From positions 1 through 5,636 of the forward strand of contig PWGR01000002.1 of assembly GCA_003554565.1 (NCBI GenBank): a stretch of DNA of 5,636 nucleotides. Reading direction: 5' to 3'. The notes under the pieces were generated by a model, which was not told the DNA's origin, searched no databases, and saw only the letters and a list, made by a program, of their open reading frames with translations. Of this stretch, positions 1 to 5,608 are shown one piece after another (positions within the stretch are counted from its first letter, which is position 1; the number at the start of each line of letters is the position of its first letter). This DNA comes from Clostridia bacterium (GTDB taxonomy: Bacteria > Bacillota > Sulfobacillia > SLMV01). The position numbers and the translations under genes were made by a program.

Positions 1-380
1 CGATGTCCCATGTCATCCGGGACAAGCTGGGGGAGCCGGGAAGCGGTCCGCCTCACCTCCTCCCGCACTCCCAGCCGGATAAAAATACGCTCGGGTGCCA
101 CCACCTCCACCTGGGGGGCAAGTTCGACCCCCAGGCGAGGAAGAATCTCCAGGTGAACTCTTTTATACCGGGCAGGATCAAATTCAACGACTGAGGCTCC
201 CGGTACACACCGGCGGGCGTGTCCGGACGGCATTGCACATCTGACTCCCCGCTTCCGCGCACGCGAGCAAAAATCCATGACCCGGTTATCCCGAACGACA
301 ATAACAGCACCGGCTGACATGGATCGAGTCCTCTCCAGTCCGGCATACAATCCCTCGAGCTTAACGTACAGGACGGCCAT
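1..380 (-). CDS. Y-family DNA polymerase-like protein, ImuB-like, N-terminal part (cut by window edge)
   Basis: The gene reads leftward and runs off the window; 126 codons are visible. Seen: the N-terminus AVLYVKLEGLYAGLE matches the Y-family start (E. coli DinB IIHVDMDCFFAAVE), then ARKRGVRCAMP (residues about 41-51) matches the DinB ARKFGVRSAMP motif, followed by FDPARYKRV (compare FDAYKEA) and VEVVAPERIFIRL (compare IEPLSLDEAYLDV). In this comparison, made from memory, DinB D8 becomes K7, D103 becomes E97 and E104 becomes R98, so the metal-binding triad is lost; the steric gate is Y12. Known: ImuB proteins are Y-family relatives lacking catalytic residues that act as adaptors in SOS mutagenesis with ImuA and DnaE2. 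Inferred: a non-catalytic accessory factor in damage tolerance. ATG 380 is preferred to ATG 413 because the likely promoter -10 box overlaps 413 and because Y-family proteins start a few residues before this motif. The C-terminal half and any partner genes lie outside the window. Confidence 0.75.
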   Translation of the reverse strand, partial: MAVLYVKLEGLYAGLERTRSMSAGAVIVVRDNRVMDFCSRARKRGVRCAMPSGHARRCVPGASVVEFDPARYKRVHLEILPRLGVELAPQVEVVAPERIFIRLGVREEVRRTASRLPQLVPDDMGH

Positions 381-384
381 ACCA

Positions 385-391
385 TCACCCC
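385..391 (-). promoter_or_regulatory. Ribosome binding site deciding start at 380
   Basis: On the minus strand GGGGTGA is followed by four bases and ATG 380. GGTGA is the 3' part of the full AGGAGGTGA Shine-Dalgarno sequence, so this close spacing is right. A competing site (GTGAGG, 7 bases before ATG 413) lies upstream of the inferred transcription start and would not be transcribed from that promoter. Confidence 0.5.
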
Positions 392-394
392 AAT

Positions 395-408
395 CGAACA
401 TTTGTTCT
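395..408 (-). promoter_or_regulatory. LexA (DinR) SOS box
   Basis: The minus strand reads AGAACAAATGTTCG, which fits the Gram-positive LexA consensus CGAACRNRYGTTCG at 13 of 14 positions (only the first base differs). It begins 3 bases after the -10 box and would cover the transcription start, the usual place for direct LexA repression. Its position before a Y-family polymerase-like gene, a classic SOS gene class, makes a chance match unlikely. Confidence 0.75.
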
Positions 409-411
409 ATC

Positions 412-441
412 ATGATATGGCCTCACCCCGCGGCAAGTCAA
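412..441 (-). promoter_or_regulatory. Sigma-A type promoter of the Y-family gene
   Basis: The -35 box TTGACT (441-436, 5 of 6 to TTGACA) and the -10 box TATCAT (417-412, 5 of 6 to TATAAT) are separated by 18 bases. Transcription would start near 405, inside the LexA box, giving a leader of about 25 bases before ATG 380. The -10 box overlaps the ATG at 413, which argues against that codon being the start. Confidence 0.6.
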
Positions 442-468
442 GAAAAAGCGGGCAGAAGTTTGTGGAAG

Positions 469-486
469 CTGCATATACACCTGCAG
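469..486. repeat. Short inverted repeat CTGCA-N8-TGCAG in divergent spacer
   Basis: Two perfect 5-base arms (469-473 and 482-486) flank 8 bases between the two divergent genes. It sits about 30 bases upstream of the minus-strand -35 box and upstream of the weak plus-strand promoter candidate. It could be an operator, but arms this short occur by chance. Confidence 0.2.
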
Positions 487-503
487 GCAGTCAGAATTTG
501 TGG

Positions 504-530
504 TTGTTAGGGCTGTTGTTATTGTAGAAT
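504..530 (+). promoter_or_regulatory. Weak candidate promoter for the AI-2E gene
   Basis: TTGTTA (504-509, 4 of 6) and TAGAAT (525-530, 5 of 6) are separated by 15 bases, shorter than ideal. It is the best sigma-A-like pair seen in the spacer on this strand and would give a leader of roughly 85 bases before GTG 624. Confidence 0.25.
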
Positions 531-613
531 AATCTTCAGAGAACTACTTAATTTGTGAACGGGTATAAGGGAACTTTCTCCGCAACCGCACGCAATTCAC
601 CATCACGGGCACC

Positions 614-618
614 GGAGG
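614..618 (+). promoter_or_regulatory. Ribosome binding site deciding start at 624
   Basis: GGAGG is followed by 5 bases and GTG 624. The upstream in-frame GTG at 555 has no comparable site, and the 23 residues it would add (rich in Ser, Arg, Pro and Thr) look like untranslated leader. Confidence 0.6.
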
Positions 619-623
619 TCAAT

Positions 624-1670
624 GTGACCACAAATTCCGAAGCAACCCAAAAGATCAAATTCCTGTTTCTTCTCGGTATCTTTTTTTCAATCATTGTACT
701 GCTGCTGCAGGTGCGGGAAATTCTCGCCCCGTTCTTTTTGGCCCTGATTCTGGCCTACGTTCTTCATCCAGTGGTCCGGTTCATGGAGCGGCGGATCAGA
801 CTAACGCGACAGGGTGCGATTGCTGCCACATATCTGCTGCTAATGCTGGCCATAGCCGTCGCACTTTTCTTCCTTCTGCCGGGAATTATCGTCCAAATTG
901 GCCGGCTGGTAACCAGCATACCTCATTACATAACCGTCACACAGGAATTCTTTATTTACCTGGAACAACAGTACGCTCACATTGTCCCGCCGGAGCTTCT
1001 GCATGAGACTGTGGGCCGCGGTGTGACTCGCGCCCTCGCTGCCCTGGAGCAGAGACTTACGGATGTCGATGCAATAGTGGCAGTGTTCGGAAAAATCATG
1101 GGCAACATCTTATATTTGATCCTGACCCCCTTTCTCGCTGCATACATGTTAAGAGATGGGGACGAACTGCACCGGGGCCTGTACCAGATACTGCCACATC
1201 GATACAGGGGAAAGATCATAGCGGCACTGGATGACATCAACCGGGTTCTTTCCGGTTTTCTGCACGGGTACCTTCTGATATCCATAATCATCGGCACCTC
1301 CGCCGCGATCATGCTAATGCTAATGGGAGTGCGGTTCTACCTGATTCTGGGGGCGATCGCCGGTCTGACCAACCTTATACCCTACTTCGGACCATTCATC
1401 GGGGCGGTGCCGGCAATAATCGTTGCCGCATTCGACTCCTGGGCCCTGGTACTGCGGGTAATGATAGGGTATTTTCTGCTGCAGCAGCTGGAAAGCCTGG
1501 TTGTCACCCCGCGCATTTTGGGTGGCAAAACCGGCCTACACCCGCTGGTCGTGGTATTTGCCGTAATTTCAGGGGGGTCGCTGTGGGGACTTCCGGGTAT
1601 GGTCCTTGGAATACCTGTGTTCGCCGTCATGAAGATCCTGGGGGGGCACGTAGCCAGAGTACTTTTCTGA
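624..1670 (+). CDS. AI-2E family transporter (UPF0118, YtvI/PerM-like)
   Basis: A 348-residue polytopic membrane protein, the normal size for this family. Hydrophobic segments lie at about 11-29, 33-53, 64-93, 150-176, 212-235, 237-270, 275-290 and 305-340, with a long hydrophilic stretch at about 94-148 between the third and fourth. Family signatures seen: PFFLALILAYVLHPVV (36-51), TPFLAAYMLRDGDEL (168-182), NLIPYFGPFIGAVPA (250-264) and PRILGGKTGLHPL (296-308). Members have been linked to autoinducer-2 export and, in a halophile, to Na+(Li+)/H+ antiport; the substrate cannot be told from sequence. GTG 624 is chosen for its GGAGG site; GTG 555 would give 371 residues. The gene stands alone, divergent from the SOS gene and convergent with the osmoprotectant operon. 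A sodium-extruding role would fit that context, but this is inference. Confidence 0.9.
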   Translation: MTTNSEATQKIKFLFLLGIFFSIIVLLLQVREILAPFFLALILAYVLHPVVRFMERRIRLTRQGAIAATYLLLMLAIAVALFFLLPGIIVQIGRLVTSIPHYITVTQEFFIYLEQQYAHIVPPELLHETVGRGVTRALAALEQRLTDVDAIVAVFGKIMGNILYLILTPFLAAYMLRDGDELHRGLYQILPHRYRGKIIAALDDINRVLSGFLHGYLLISIIIGTSAAIMLMLMGVRFYLILGAIAGLTNLIPYFGPFIGAVPAIIVAAFDSWALVLRVMIGYFLLQQLESLVVTPRILGGKTGLHPLVVVFAVISGGSLWGLPGMVLGIPVFAVMKILGGHVARVLF

Positions 1671-1735
1671 CCTGTACGGGATCGTAAGGAATGGCATTCA
1701 CCCCAGGAATCGGTACATATTTACGCACAGAGGTA

Positions 1736-1782
1736 GAGGAGGCTGCCACGAGCCCCAGCAGCGGCAACCCGTCAGCCCCCTC
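1736..1782 (-). terminator. Long 3' hairpin after proV, possible terminator or RNA end
   Basis: Starting 9 bases after the proV stop, minus-strand RNA can pair GAGGGGGCTG (1782-1773) with CAGCCTCCTC (1745-1736) and extend with ACGGG (1772-1768) against CTCGT (1752-1748), leaving a two-base bulge. This gives about 15 pairs with two G-U wobbles. The same positions are A-C mismatches on the plus strand, so the fold favours the operon transcript. No T-run follows, so it is not a canonical intrinsic terminator; it may protect the mRNA 3' end or assist factor-dependent termination between the convergent genes. Confidence 0.4.
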
Positions 1783-1791
1783 GACCCGCGC

Positions 1792-3048
1792 TCATTGTGA
1801 GGCGCCTCGCGGCACCTCACCGTCCTTGGTCAGCCCGCTCACCAGCGACGATGCATCCACAACCCCCTCGAGCCGCCCGTCACGGTCTACAACCGCGAGG
1901 GGATGAGAGCTGTTGGTACTTAGCAGGGGGAAAAGGTCTTCCACCGGCCGCTCGAGAGAAACACGTTCCATTTCATGGATCGGAAGCGGGTCCAGGGAAA
2001 CCGAACCATTTTCCAGTTGTGCCCTAATATCGTGCGAATAAACCATCCCGATAAGTCGGCGGTGTTCATCGGTGAGAACAACGTAAAAGGCATCCGTCTC
2101 CGATATCTCCTGCCAGGCACCCGAGACAGAATGATCCTGCCTGAGCACCGGCACCTCCGCCGTTGCCACATCGACGGCGGTCAGGATCTTTGCCCGGTCG
2201 ATATCTTGCACAAAATTGGCCACATAGTCATCGGCCGGCTCGGTTATGATTTCCTTGGCTGTCCCGATCTGGACAATTTCACCGTCATTCATGATGGCAA
2301 TCCGATCACCCAGACGCAGGGCCTCGTCCAGATCATGAGTGATGAAAAGCATGGTCTTGTTCAGGCGCTTCTGCAGGTCCAGAAGCTCCTGCTGCATATC
2401 ACGGCGTATCAGCGGATCAAGGGCAGAAAATGGTTCATCCAGCAGCATGATGCTCGGGTCGTGAACCAGGGCCCGGGCCAGTCCCACTCTCTGCTGCATC
2501 CCACCCGAGAGGTTCTCGGGGTAATAGTCCTCCCAGCCCGAAAGACCCACTGTGTCGAGGATTTCCGCTGAATTTCTATGACGTTCTTTTCTTGAGACGC
2601 CCTGAATTTCCAGCCCGTAGGCGACATTGTCGATGACCTTGCGGTGCGGAAAGAGTGCAAACTGCTGAAAAACCATGCCGGTCTTTTCGCGCCGCAGCTG
2701 GCGGAGCTGCCCATCATCCATCTCCGTAACGTCTTCCCCGTCAAGGAATATAGAACCATGCGTGGGCTCGATGAGCCGGATTACACAGCGGAGAAGAGTG
2801 GACTTGCCGCTCCCCGATAGTCCCATGACTATGAAGATTTCCTGCGGCTCCACGTCAAAGCTCGCATCGTGCACCCCAACGGTGTTCCCGGTGCTCTCAA
2901 GGATTTCATCTTTGCCCTCACCCTCGGAGAGCAGCTGCATGGCCTGATCTGGATCTGGCCCGAACACTTTGTAAAGGTTTCGCAGGGAAATAGCATAATC
3001 TTCGGTTCCCATTTCTTTATCTTGCGCCTCCCTCGAGAGACTAACCAT
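1792..3048 (-). CDS. proV: Glycine betaine/proline ABC transporter ATP-binding protein (ProV/OpuAA/GbuA)
   Basis: This ATPase energises osmoprotectant import, as a dimer on the cytoplasmic face of ProW. In the 418 residues one sees Walker A GLSGSGKST (76-84), the Q-loop VFQQF (126-130), signature LSGGMQQR (180-187), Walker B MLLDEPF with catalytic E205, D-loop SALD (208-211) and switch histidine H238. The segment before Walker A, with KDEIL and TGNTVGV, is typical of the OpuAA/ProV subfamily. Residues about 290-405 form a tandem CBS region, which in relatives senses ionic strength or binds cyclic-di-AMP; binding residues cannot be judged here. All motifs are intact. ATG 3048 is chosen because AGGGAG (3063-3058) lies 9 bases before it; a TTG at 3072 lacks a site. 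The start overlaps the proW stop by 8 bases, so translation is probably coupled. It is the last gene of the proX-proW-proV unit. Confidence 0.95.
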   Translation of the reverse strand: MVSLSREAQDKEMGTEDYAISLRNLYKVFGPDPDQAMQLLSEGEGKDEILESTGNTVGVHDASFDVEPQEIFIVMGLSGSGKSTLLRCVIRLIEPTHGSIFLDGEDVTEMDDGQLRQLRREKTGMVFQQFALFPHRKVIDNVAYGLEIQGVSRKERHRNSAEILDTVGLSGWEDYYPENLSGGMQQRVGLARALVHDPSIMLLDEPFSALDPLIRRDMQQELLDLQKRLNKTMLFITHDLDEALRLGDRIAIMNDGEIVQIGTAKEIITEPADDYVANFVQDIDRAKILTAVDVATAEVPVLRQDHSVSGAWQEISETDAFYVVLTDEHRRLIGMVYSHDIRAQLENGSVSLDPLPIHEMERVSLERPVEDLFPLLSTNSSHPLAVVDRDGRLEGVVDASSLVSGLTKDGEVPRGASQ

Positions 3049-3922
3049 TGTGTGATTCTCCCTGACCCTCAATGGCCTGCTGGGTCAATCGATCAATGAT
3101 TACCGCCAGAACAACGATGCAGATACCTCCGACAAAACCCCGACCAACTTCCAGCCGACCGATGCCTCTAAACACCTCGACACCCAGGCCGCCTGCGCCG
3201 ATCATTGATGCTATCACGACCATACCCAGGGCCATCATAACCGTCTGGTTGATGCCTGCCATGATACTGGGAAGGGCCAGCGGCAGCTGTATTTTCAACA
3301 GCAGCTGCATAGAGGTGGAACCCATGGACCTGCCCGCCTCGACCACATCTGATGCGGTCTGCCTTATCCCGAGATTGGTCAATCTTATCACGGGTGGAGC
3401 TGCATAGATGAGAGTGGCCAGGAGCGCCGGTATCCTGCCAATGCTGAATATCATAACGACGGGTATGAGGTAGACAAAGCTGGGCAAGGTTTGCATCAAA
3501 TCCAGAACGGGACGTATCAATCGGTTCAGCACCTCATATTTCGACATGAGGATTCCGACGGGGATGCCGATCATCACCGCCATTGCCGTGGCCACCAGAA
3601 CCATAGCCAGAGTAGCCATGGACGGATCCCACATGCCAAGTGATGCAATAAAGAGGAATCCTCCTGACAGAGCTGCTGCCAGCTTTGGTCCCACCACAAA
3701 TGCGGCCACCACAAAGAAGATGACCAGCATCGCAGACCACGGCAGCCAGAGGAGAAACCGCTCTGTGCGCACCACCACGAATAGTATAACGTAAGAGAGG
3801 GCGTCCCAGACCATCCCTCCCTCTGCAATGAGCCAGTCCGTGATAGCATCCACCCATCCAGCCAGCGGGAGCTGCCAATCATCGGGGTATTCCATCAGAA
3901 AACTCACCAGTGTTTCTCTCAC
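3041..3922 (-). CDS. proW: Glycine betaine/proline ABC transporter permease (ProW/OpuAB)
   Basis: The membrane channel subunit of the importer, 293 residues. After a short N-terminal soluble or amphipathic stretch (1-40), hydrophobic segments appear at about 41-60, 62-79, 82-98, 102-125, 146-172, 225-245 and 262-277. The binding-protein-dependent permease core begins near 105, and the EAA loop that contacts the ATPase is EAGRSMGSTSMQLLLKIQLP (195-214), continuing through PSIMAG. MSKYEVLNRLIRPVLDLMQT (126-145) and IGAGGLG (241-247) are typical of ProW/OpuAB. The N-terminus is shorter than in E. coli ProW and close to the Gram-positive OpuAB length. The start is GTG, with AGGAGG (3939-3934) 11 bases upstream, slightly long; an in-frame stop lies just before. 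It follows proX after a 160-base structured spacer and overlaps proV by 8 bases. Confidence 0.95.
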   Translation of the reverse strand: MRETLVSFLMEYPDDWQLPLAGWVDAITDWLIAEGGMVWDALSYVILFVVVRTERFLLWLPWSAMLVIFFVVAAFVVGPKLAAALSGGFLFIASLGMWDPSMATLAMVLVATAMAVMIGIPVGILMSKYEVLNRLIRPVLDLMQTLPSFVYLIPVVMIFSIGRIPALLATLIYAAPPVIRLTNLGIRQTASDVVEAGRSMGSTSMQLLLKIQLPLALPSIMAGINQTVMMALGMVVIASMIGAGGLGVEVFRGIGRLEVGRGFVGGICIVVLAVIIDRLTQQAIEGQGESHNG

Positions 3923-3959
3923 TATTCTTCGAACCTCCTATGTGTGGTTCGTGACTGCC

Positions 3960-3986
3960 AAAAACGGGGGGGTTGGCTTCCAACCC
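3960..3986 (-). terminator. Intrinsic terminator-like hairpin between proX and proW (attenuator)
   Basis: On the minus strand GGGTTGG (3986-3980), loop AAG, CCAACCC (3976-3970) forms a perfect 7-base stem with a 3-base loop, followed by four C, a G and five T (3964-3960). The T-run is displaced from the stem by five bases, so it is imperfect as an intrinsic terminator. Lying after proX and before the membrane genes, it could stop part of the transcripts or protect proX mRNA. Confidence 0.5.
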
Positions 3987-4011
3987 ACAATCGGTCGCAC
4001 CCTACGGAATC

Positions 4012-4045
4012 GCGAGCCGGGAGTACCCATGCGCCCCCGACTCGC
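4012..4045 (-). repeat. 12-bp stem hairpin in the proX-proW spacer
   Basis: In the minus-strand transcript GCGAGTCGGGGG (4045-4034) pairs with CTCCCGGCTCGC (4023-4012) around a 10-base loop, giving 12 pairs with two G-U wobbles. On the plus strand those two positions are C-A and A-C mismatches, so the structure fits RNA of the operon. It starts 37 bases after the proX stop and may block 3' exonucleases, as intercistronic hairpins do in other binding-protein operons. Its G-run could alternatively pair with the C-run at 3972-3966, but that is speculative. Confidence 0.55.
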
Positions 4046-4082
4046 AGAATTCTCCTGAGAACTTGTTTAACCACCAGCTGAC

Positions 4083-5162
4083 TCAGCCTCCCAGGTCTGC
4101 GCCAGCCTCGATGAGCGCTTCCTCGATCCGCTGTTCCACTTCTTCGTCCGGAATCCATTCGCGCCAGCGTTCCTCGAAGTTCTCCAAGTACCATATCGCC
4201 GCTTCCTCCGGTTCGGCATCTTCTTCATGCATCCAACCGGCCGCAGCACTGTTTTCTTCCGCCCCGATCTTCATGTTACCCAACATCTCTACCACCTCAG
4301 GTGCACGGTCCTTGAGACCGGCGTAAACACCCATGGGCACAGAGATAACTTCGTATCCGCAGGCTTCATCCAAATCGTCGAGGTCCATCTCGCCAGAGGC
4401 AACATCAGAAAGCTGTGCCATCACTTCGGGCGAGTGTTCCGGTTCCTCCAGCATGACAAAATCATACATCCCGTACAGCCAGGTTGGCTCCCAGTAGTAC
4501 ACCACGAGGGGATCTCCGGCCTCGTGCGAGCTAACCATCAGGGCCTCGACCGCGGCGGTGGATCCTACTTCCTCCGCGTTGAAGTAATCGTCCAGCCCGT
4601 AAATCGTTACCTTGGCCTCATTGATCGCTGTGGCCTCCCAGCCGGAGACTCCTATGACAATACGTCCCATATCTGGATCTGCCTCATCGGGGAACAGATG
4701 ATTGTGGTCCTTGAGGTCAAATACAGATTCCAGGTCCGGTGCCATGGGTTCTATGCCCCGATCTTCATCGCCTTCAATGACGTACCGTGGGACATAAAAT
4801 CCCTGCGTGCCCTCCGCAAAGGTGGGCCCCATATCGAGAATATTTCCTTCTTCTACGTTTTCCTCCCACCAATCCCGCATCTGGTCTTTCCAGACTTCCA
4901 TCATTATGTCGATGTCGCCCTCCACTATTGCCGTCTGGGCGACTGGTGTATCCACCGTCGTCTCCTCAACCGGGTAGCCGTAGCCTTCCTCGATGATGAA
5001 CCCTGCGATGGCATTATTTATCCAGAGCAAGTCCCAGCCCATGTCGGCGAATACTATGGGGTCTTCCTCCGCGTCACCATCCAAATCGCAACCGGCAGTG
5101 GCGAGTGACATCGCCAGCATCACGGACACCACAAGCAGCAATGCCGTCGTTCTGTTTATCAT
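4083..5162 (-). CDS. proX: Glycine betaine-type ABC transporter substrate-binding lipoprotein (ProX/OpuAC)
   Basis: The extracytoplasmic binding protein that delivers the solute to ProW, 359 residues. The N-terminus has a basic start, a hydrophobic core (7-20) and the lipobox-like TAGC with Cys25, so it is probably a lipid-anchored protein; Thr at -3 is a little unusual. OpuAC-family features follow: FADMGWDLLWINN (38-50), DIDIMMEVW (83-91), GVSGWEA (171-177) and VVYYWEPTWLYG (220-231). W43, W47, W91, W175, W224 and W228 are candidates for the aromatic cage that holds the quaternary ammonium group. The mature part is about one quarter Asp plus Glu with only about 13 Lys and Arg, typical of exported halophile proteins. 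The exact ligand (glycine betaine, proline betaine or another) is not determined. ATG 5162 has AGAGGA 12 bases upstream, a long spacing. First gene of the operon; proW follows after 160 bases. Confidence 0.93.
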   Translation of the reverse strand: MINRTTALLLVVSVMLAMSLATAGCDLDGDAEEDPIVFADMGWDLLWINNAIAGFIIEEGYGYPVEETTVDTPVAQTAIVEGDIDIMMEVWKDQMRDWWEENVEEGNILDMGPTFAEGTQGFYVPRYVIEGDEDRGIEPMAPDLESVFDLKDHNHLFPDEADPDMGRIVIGVSGWEATAINEAKVTIYGLDDYFNAEEVGSTAAVEALMVSSHEAGDPLVVYYWEPTWLYGMYDFVMLEEPEHSPEVMAQLSDVASGEMDLDDLDEACGYEVISVPMGVYAGLKDRAPEVVEMLGNMKIGAEENSAAAGWMHEEDAEPEEAAIWYLENFEERWREWIPDEEVEQRIEEALIEAGADLGG

Positions 5163-5240
5163 GTCTTAGGGGATTCCTCTCTCCCGTGTGGGAAAAACAA
5201 ATCTCGACCGTTGTGAAGGAACGAGTCAGGATGAATCGCG

Positions 5241-5254
5241 GTTCCTAATGGAAC
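5241..5254 (-). repeat. Small hairpin in the proX leader
   Basis: GTTCC and GGAAC form a perfect 5-base stem with a 4-base loop, inside the leader predicted from the promoter at 5344-5372. No known riboswitch core was recognised around it. Confidence 0.25.
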
Positions 5255-5343
5255 AGTTGATCCGGCAAAAGCCCCACAGATACCGCCATCTCGAAGTACC
5301 TGCTGTGAGATGTCTCCTTCTCATTCCCTTCTACTTCGTATAT

Positions 5344-5372
5344 ATATTAACAAGCCTCGGCCGGAATGTCAT
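5344..5372 (-). promoter_or_regulatory. Candidate promoter of the proX-proW-proV operon
   Basis: ATGACA (5372-5367, 5 of 6 to TTGACA) and TAATAT (5349-5344, 4 of 6 to TATAAT) are separated by exactly 17 bases, in the most AT-rich part of the upstream region. Transcription would start near 5337, leaving a leader of about 175 bases. Osmotic control of such operons is common in the family, but no operator was recognised here. Confidence 0.35.
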
Positions 5373-5510
5373 GCCCTTGTGCGAAATTTCTCACTTTTCA
5401 TTTCAAATACATTATGAGCACAGCCAGCTAAGTACGGATCTTGCGTGCGGCCAGTGCACTTGTCTCTGATTGTGAAACAATACTCTTGCAATTTGGCAGA
5501 ACCGGTGGGC

Positions 5511-5524
5511 TGTACTGTGTACTG
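5511..5524. repeat. Tandem 7-base repeat TGTACTG x2
   Basis: Two exact adjacent copies of TGTACTG lie in the gene-free right part. They may be chance or a small direct-repeat regulator site; nothing else supports a function. Confidence 0.2.
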
Positions 5525-5574
5525 ATGATAATCTGGGAACGTCACCAAACAGGTAGTGTCTCTTCCGCATCAGC

Positions 5575-5608
5575 CTGACAGTGGTTGCGGCACGCCGCAC
5601 TACAGCAG
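5575..5608 (+). repeat. Imperfect hairpin before a possible rightward gene
   Basis: TGCGG (5586-5590) and CCGCA (5595-5599) pair around CACG; GTGG (5581-5584) with CTAC (5600-5603) extends the stem past a bulged T with one G-U pair, and CTG (5575-5577) with CAG (5606-5608) closes it. The wobble pairs only on plus-strand RNA. No T-run follows, so it is more like a leader structure than a terminator. Confidence 0.3.

Noticed and set aside
53..388. 111-codon minus-strand open frame beginning MMVWPSC
   Set aside because: It overlaps the Y-family gene in another frame and resembles nothing; the Y-family frame has clear motifs and continues off the edge.
555..623. GTG 555 as the start of the AI-2E gene
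   Set aside because: It has only a weak, distant purine stretch upstream, while GTG 624 has GGAGG at 5 bases and gives a normal family N-terminus.
1671..1791. Possible cyclic-di-AMP (ydaO) riboswitch: CAACCCGTCAGC on the plus strand and GGGGTGAA on the minus strand
   Set aside because: The two ydaO-like strings are on opposite strands, in a convergent spacer with no downstream gene to regulate, and the rest of the consensus is absent.
1382..1791. Frame stays open after the proV stop for about 136 codons (read-through extension)
   Set aside because: Most of it is antisense to the AI-2E gene and carries no domain; ProV already has its full CBS region, so the stop is taken as real.
1799..1808. 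Perfect palindrome GAGGCGCCTC at the proV 3' end
   Set aside because: Only 10 bases, inside coding sequence, GC-rich and with no flanking elements; likely chance.
1975..2571. 198-codon open frame on the plus strand opposite proV
   Set aside because: Antisense shadow of proV, whose motifs are all intact in the other strand.
3049..3072. TTG 3072 as the proV start
   Set aside because: No ribosome binding site; ATG 3048 has AGGGAG at 9 bases and the usual stop-start overlap with proW.
4227..5108. 293-codon open frame on the plus strand opposite proX
   Set aside because: It lies almost wholly inside proX on the other strand; its protein has no recognisable family motif and the open frame follows from the acidic codon content of proX.
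5188..5469. 93-codon plus-strand open frame in the right spacer
   Set aside because: No ribosome binding site or family resemblance, Cys/His/Leu-rich random-looking composition, and it runs against the candidate proX promoter.
5412..5600. 62-codon minus-strand open frame near the right end
   Set aside because: Arg/His/Ser-rich random-looking protein with no motif or ribosome binding site.
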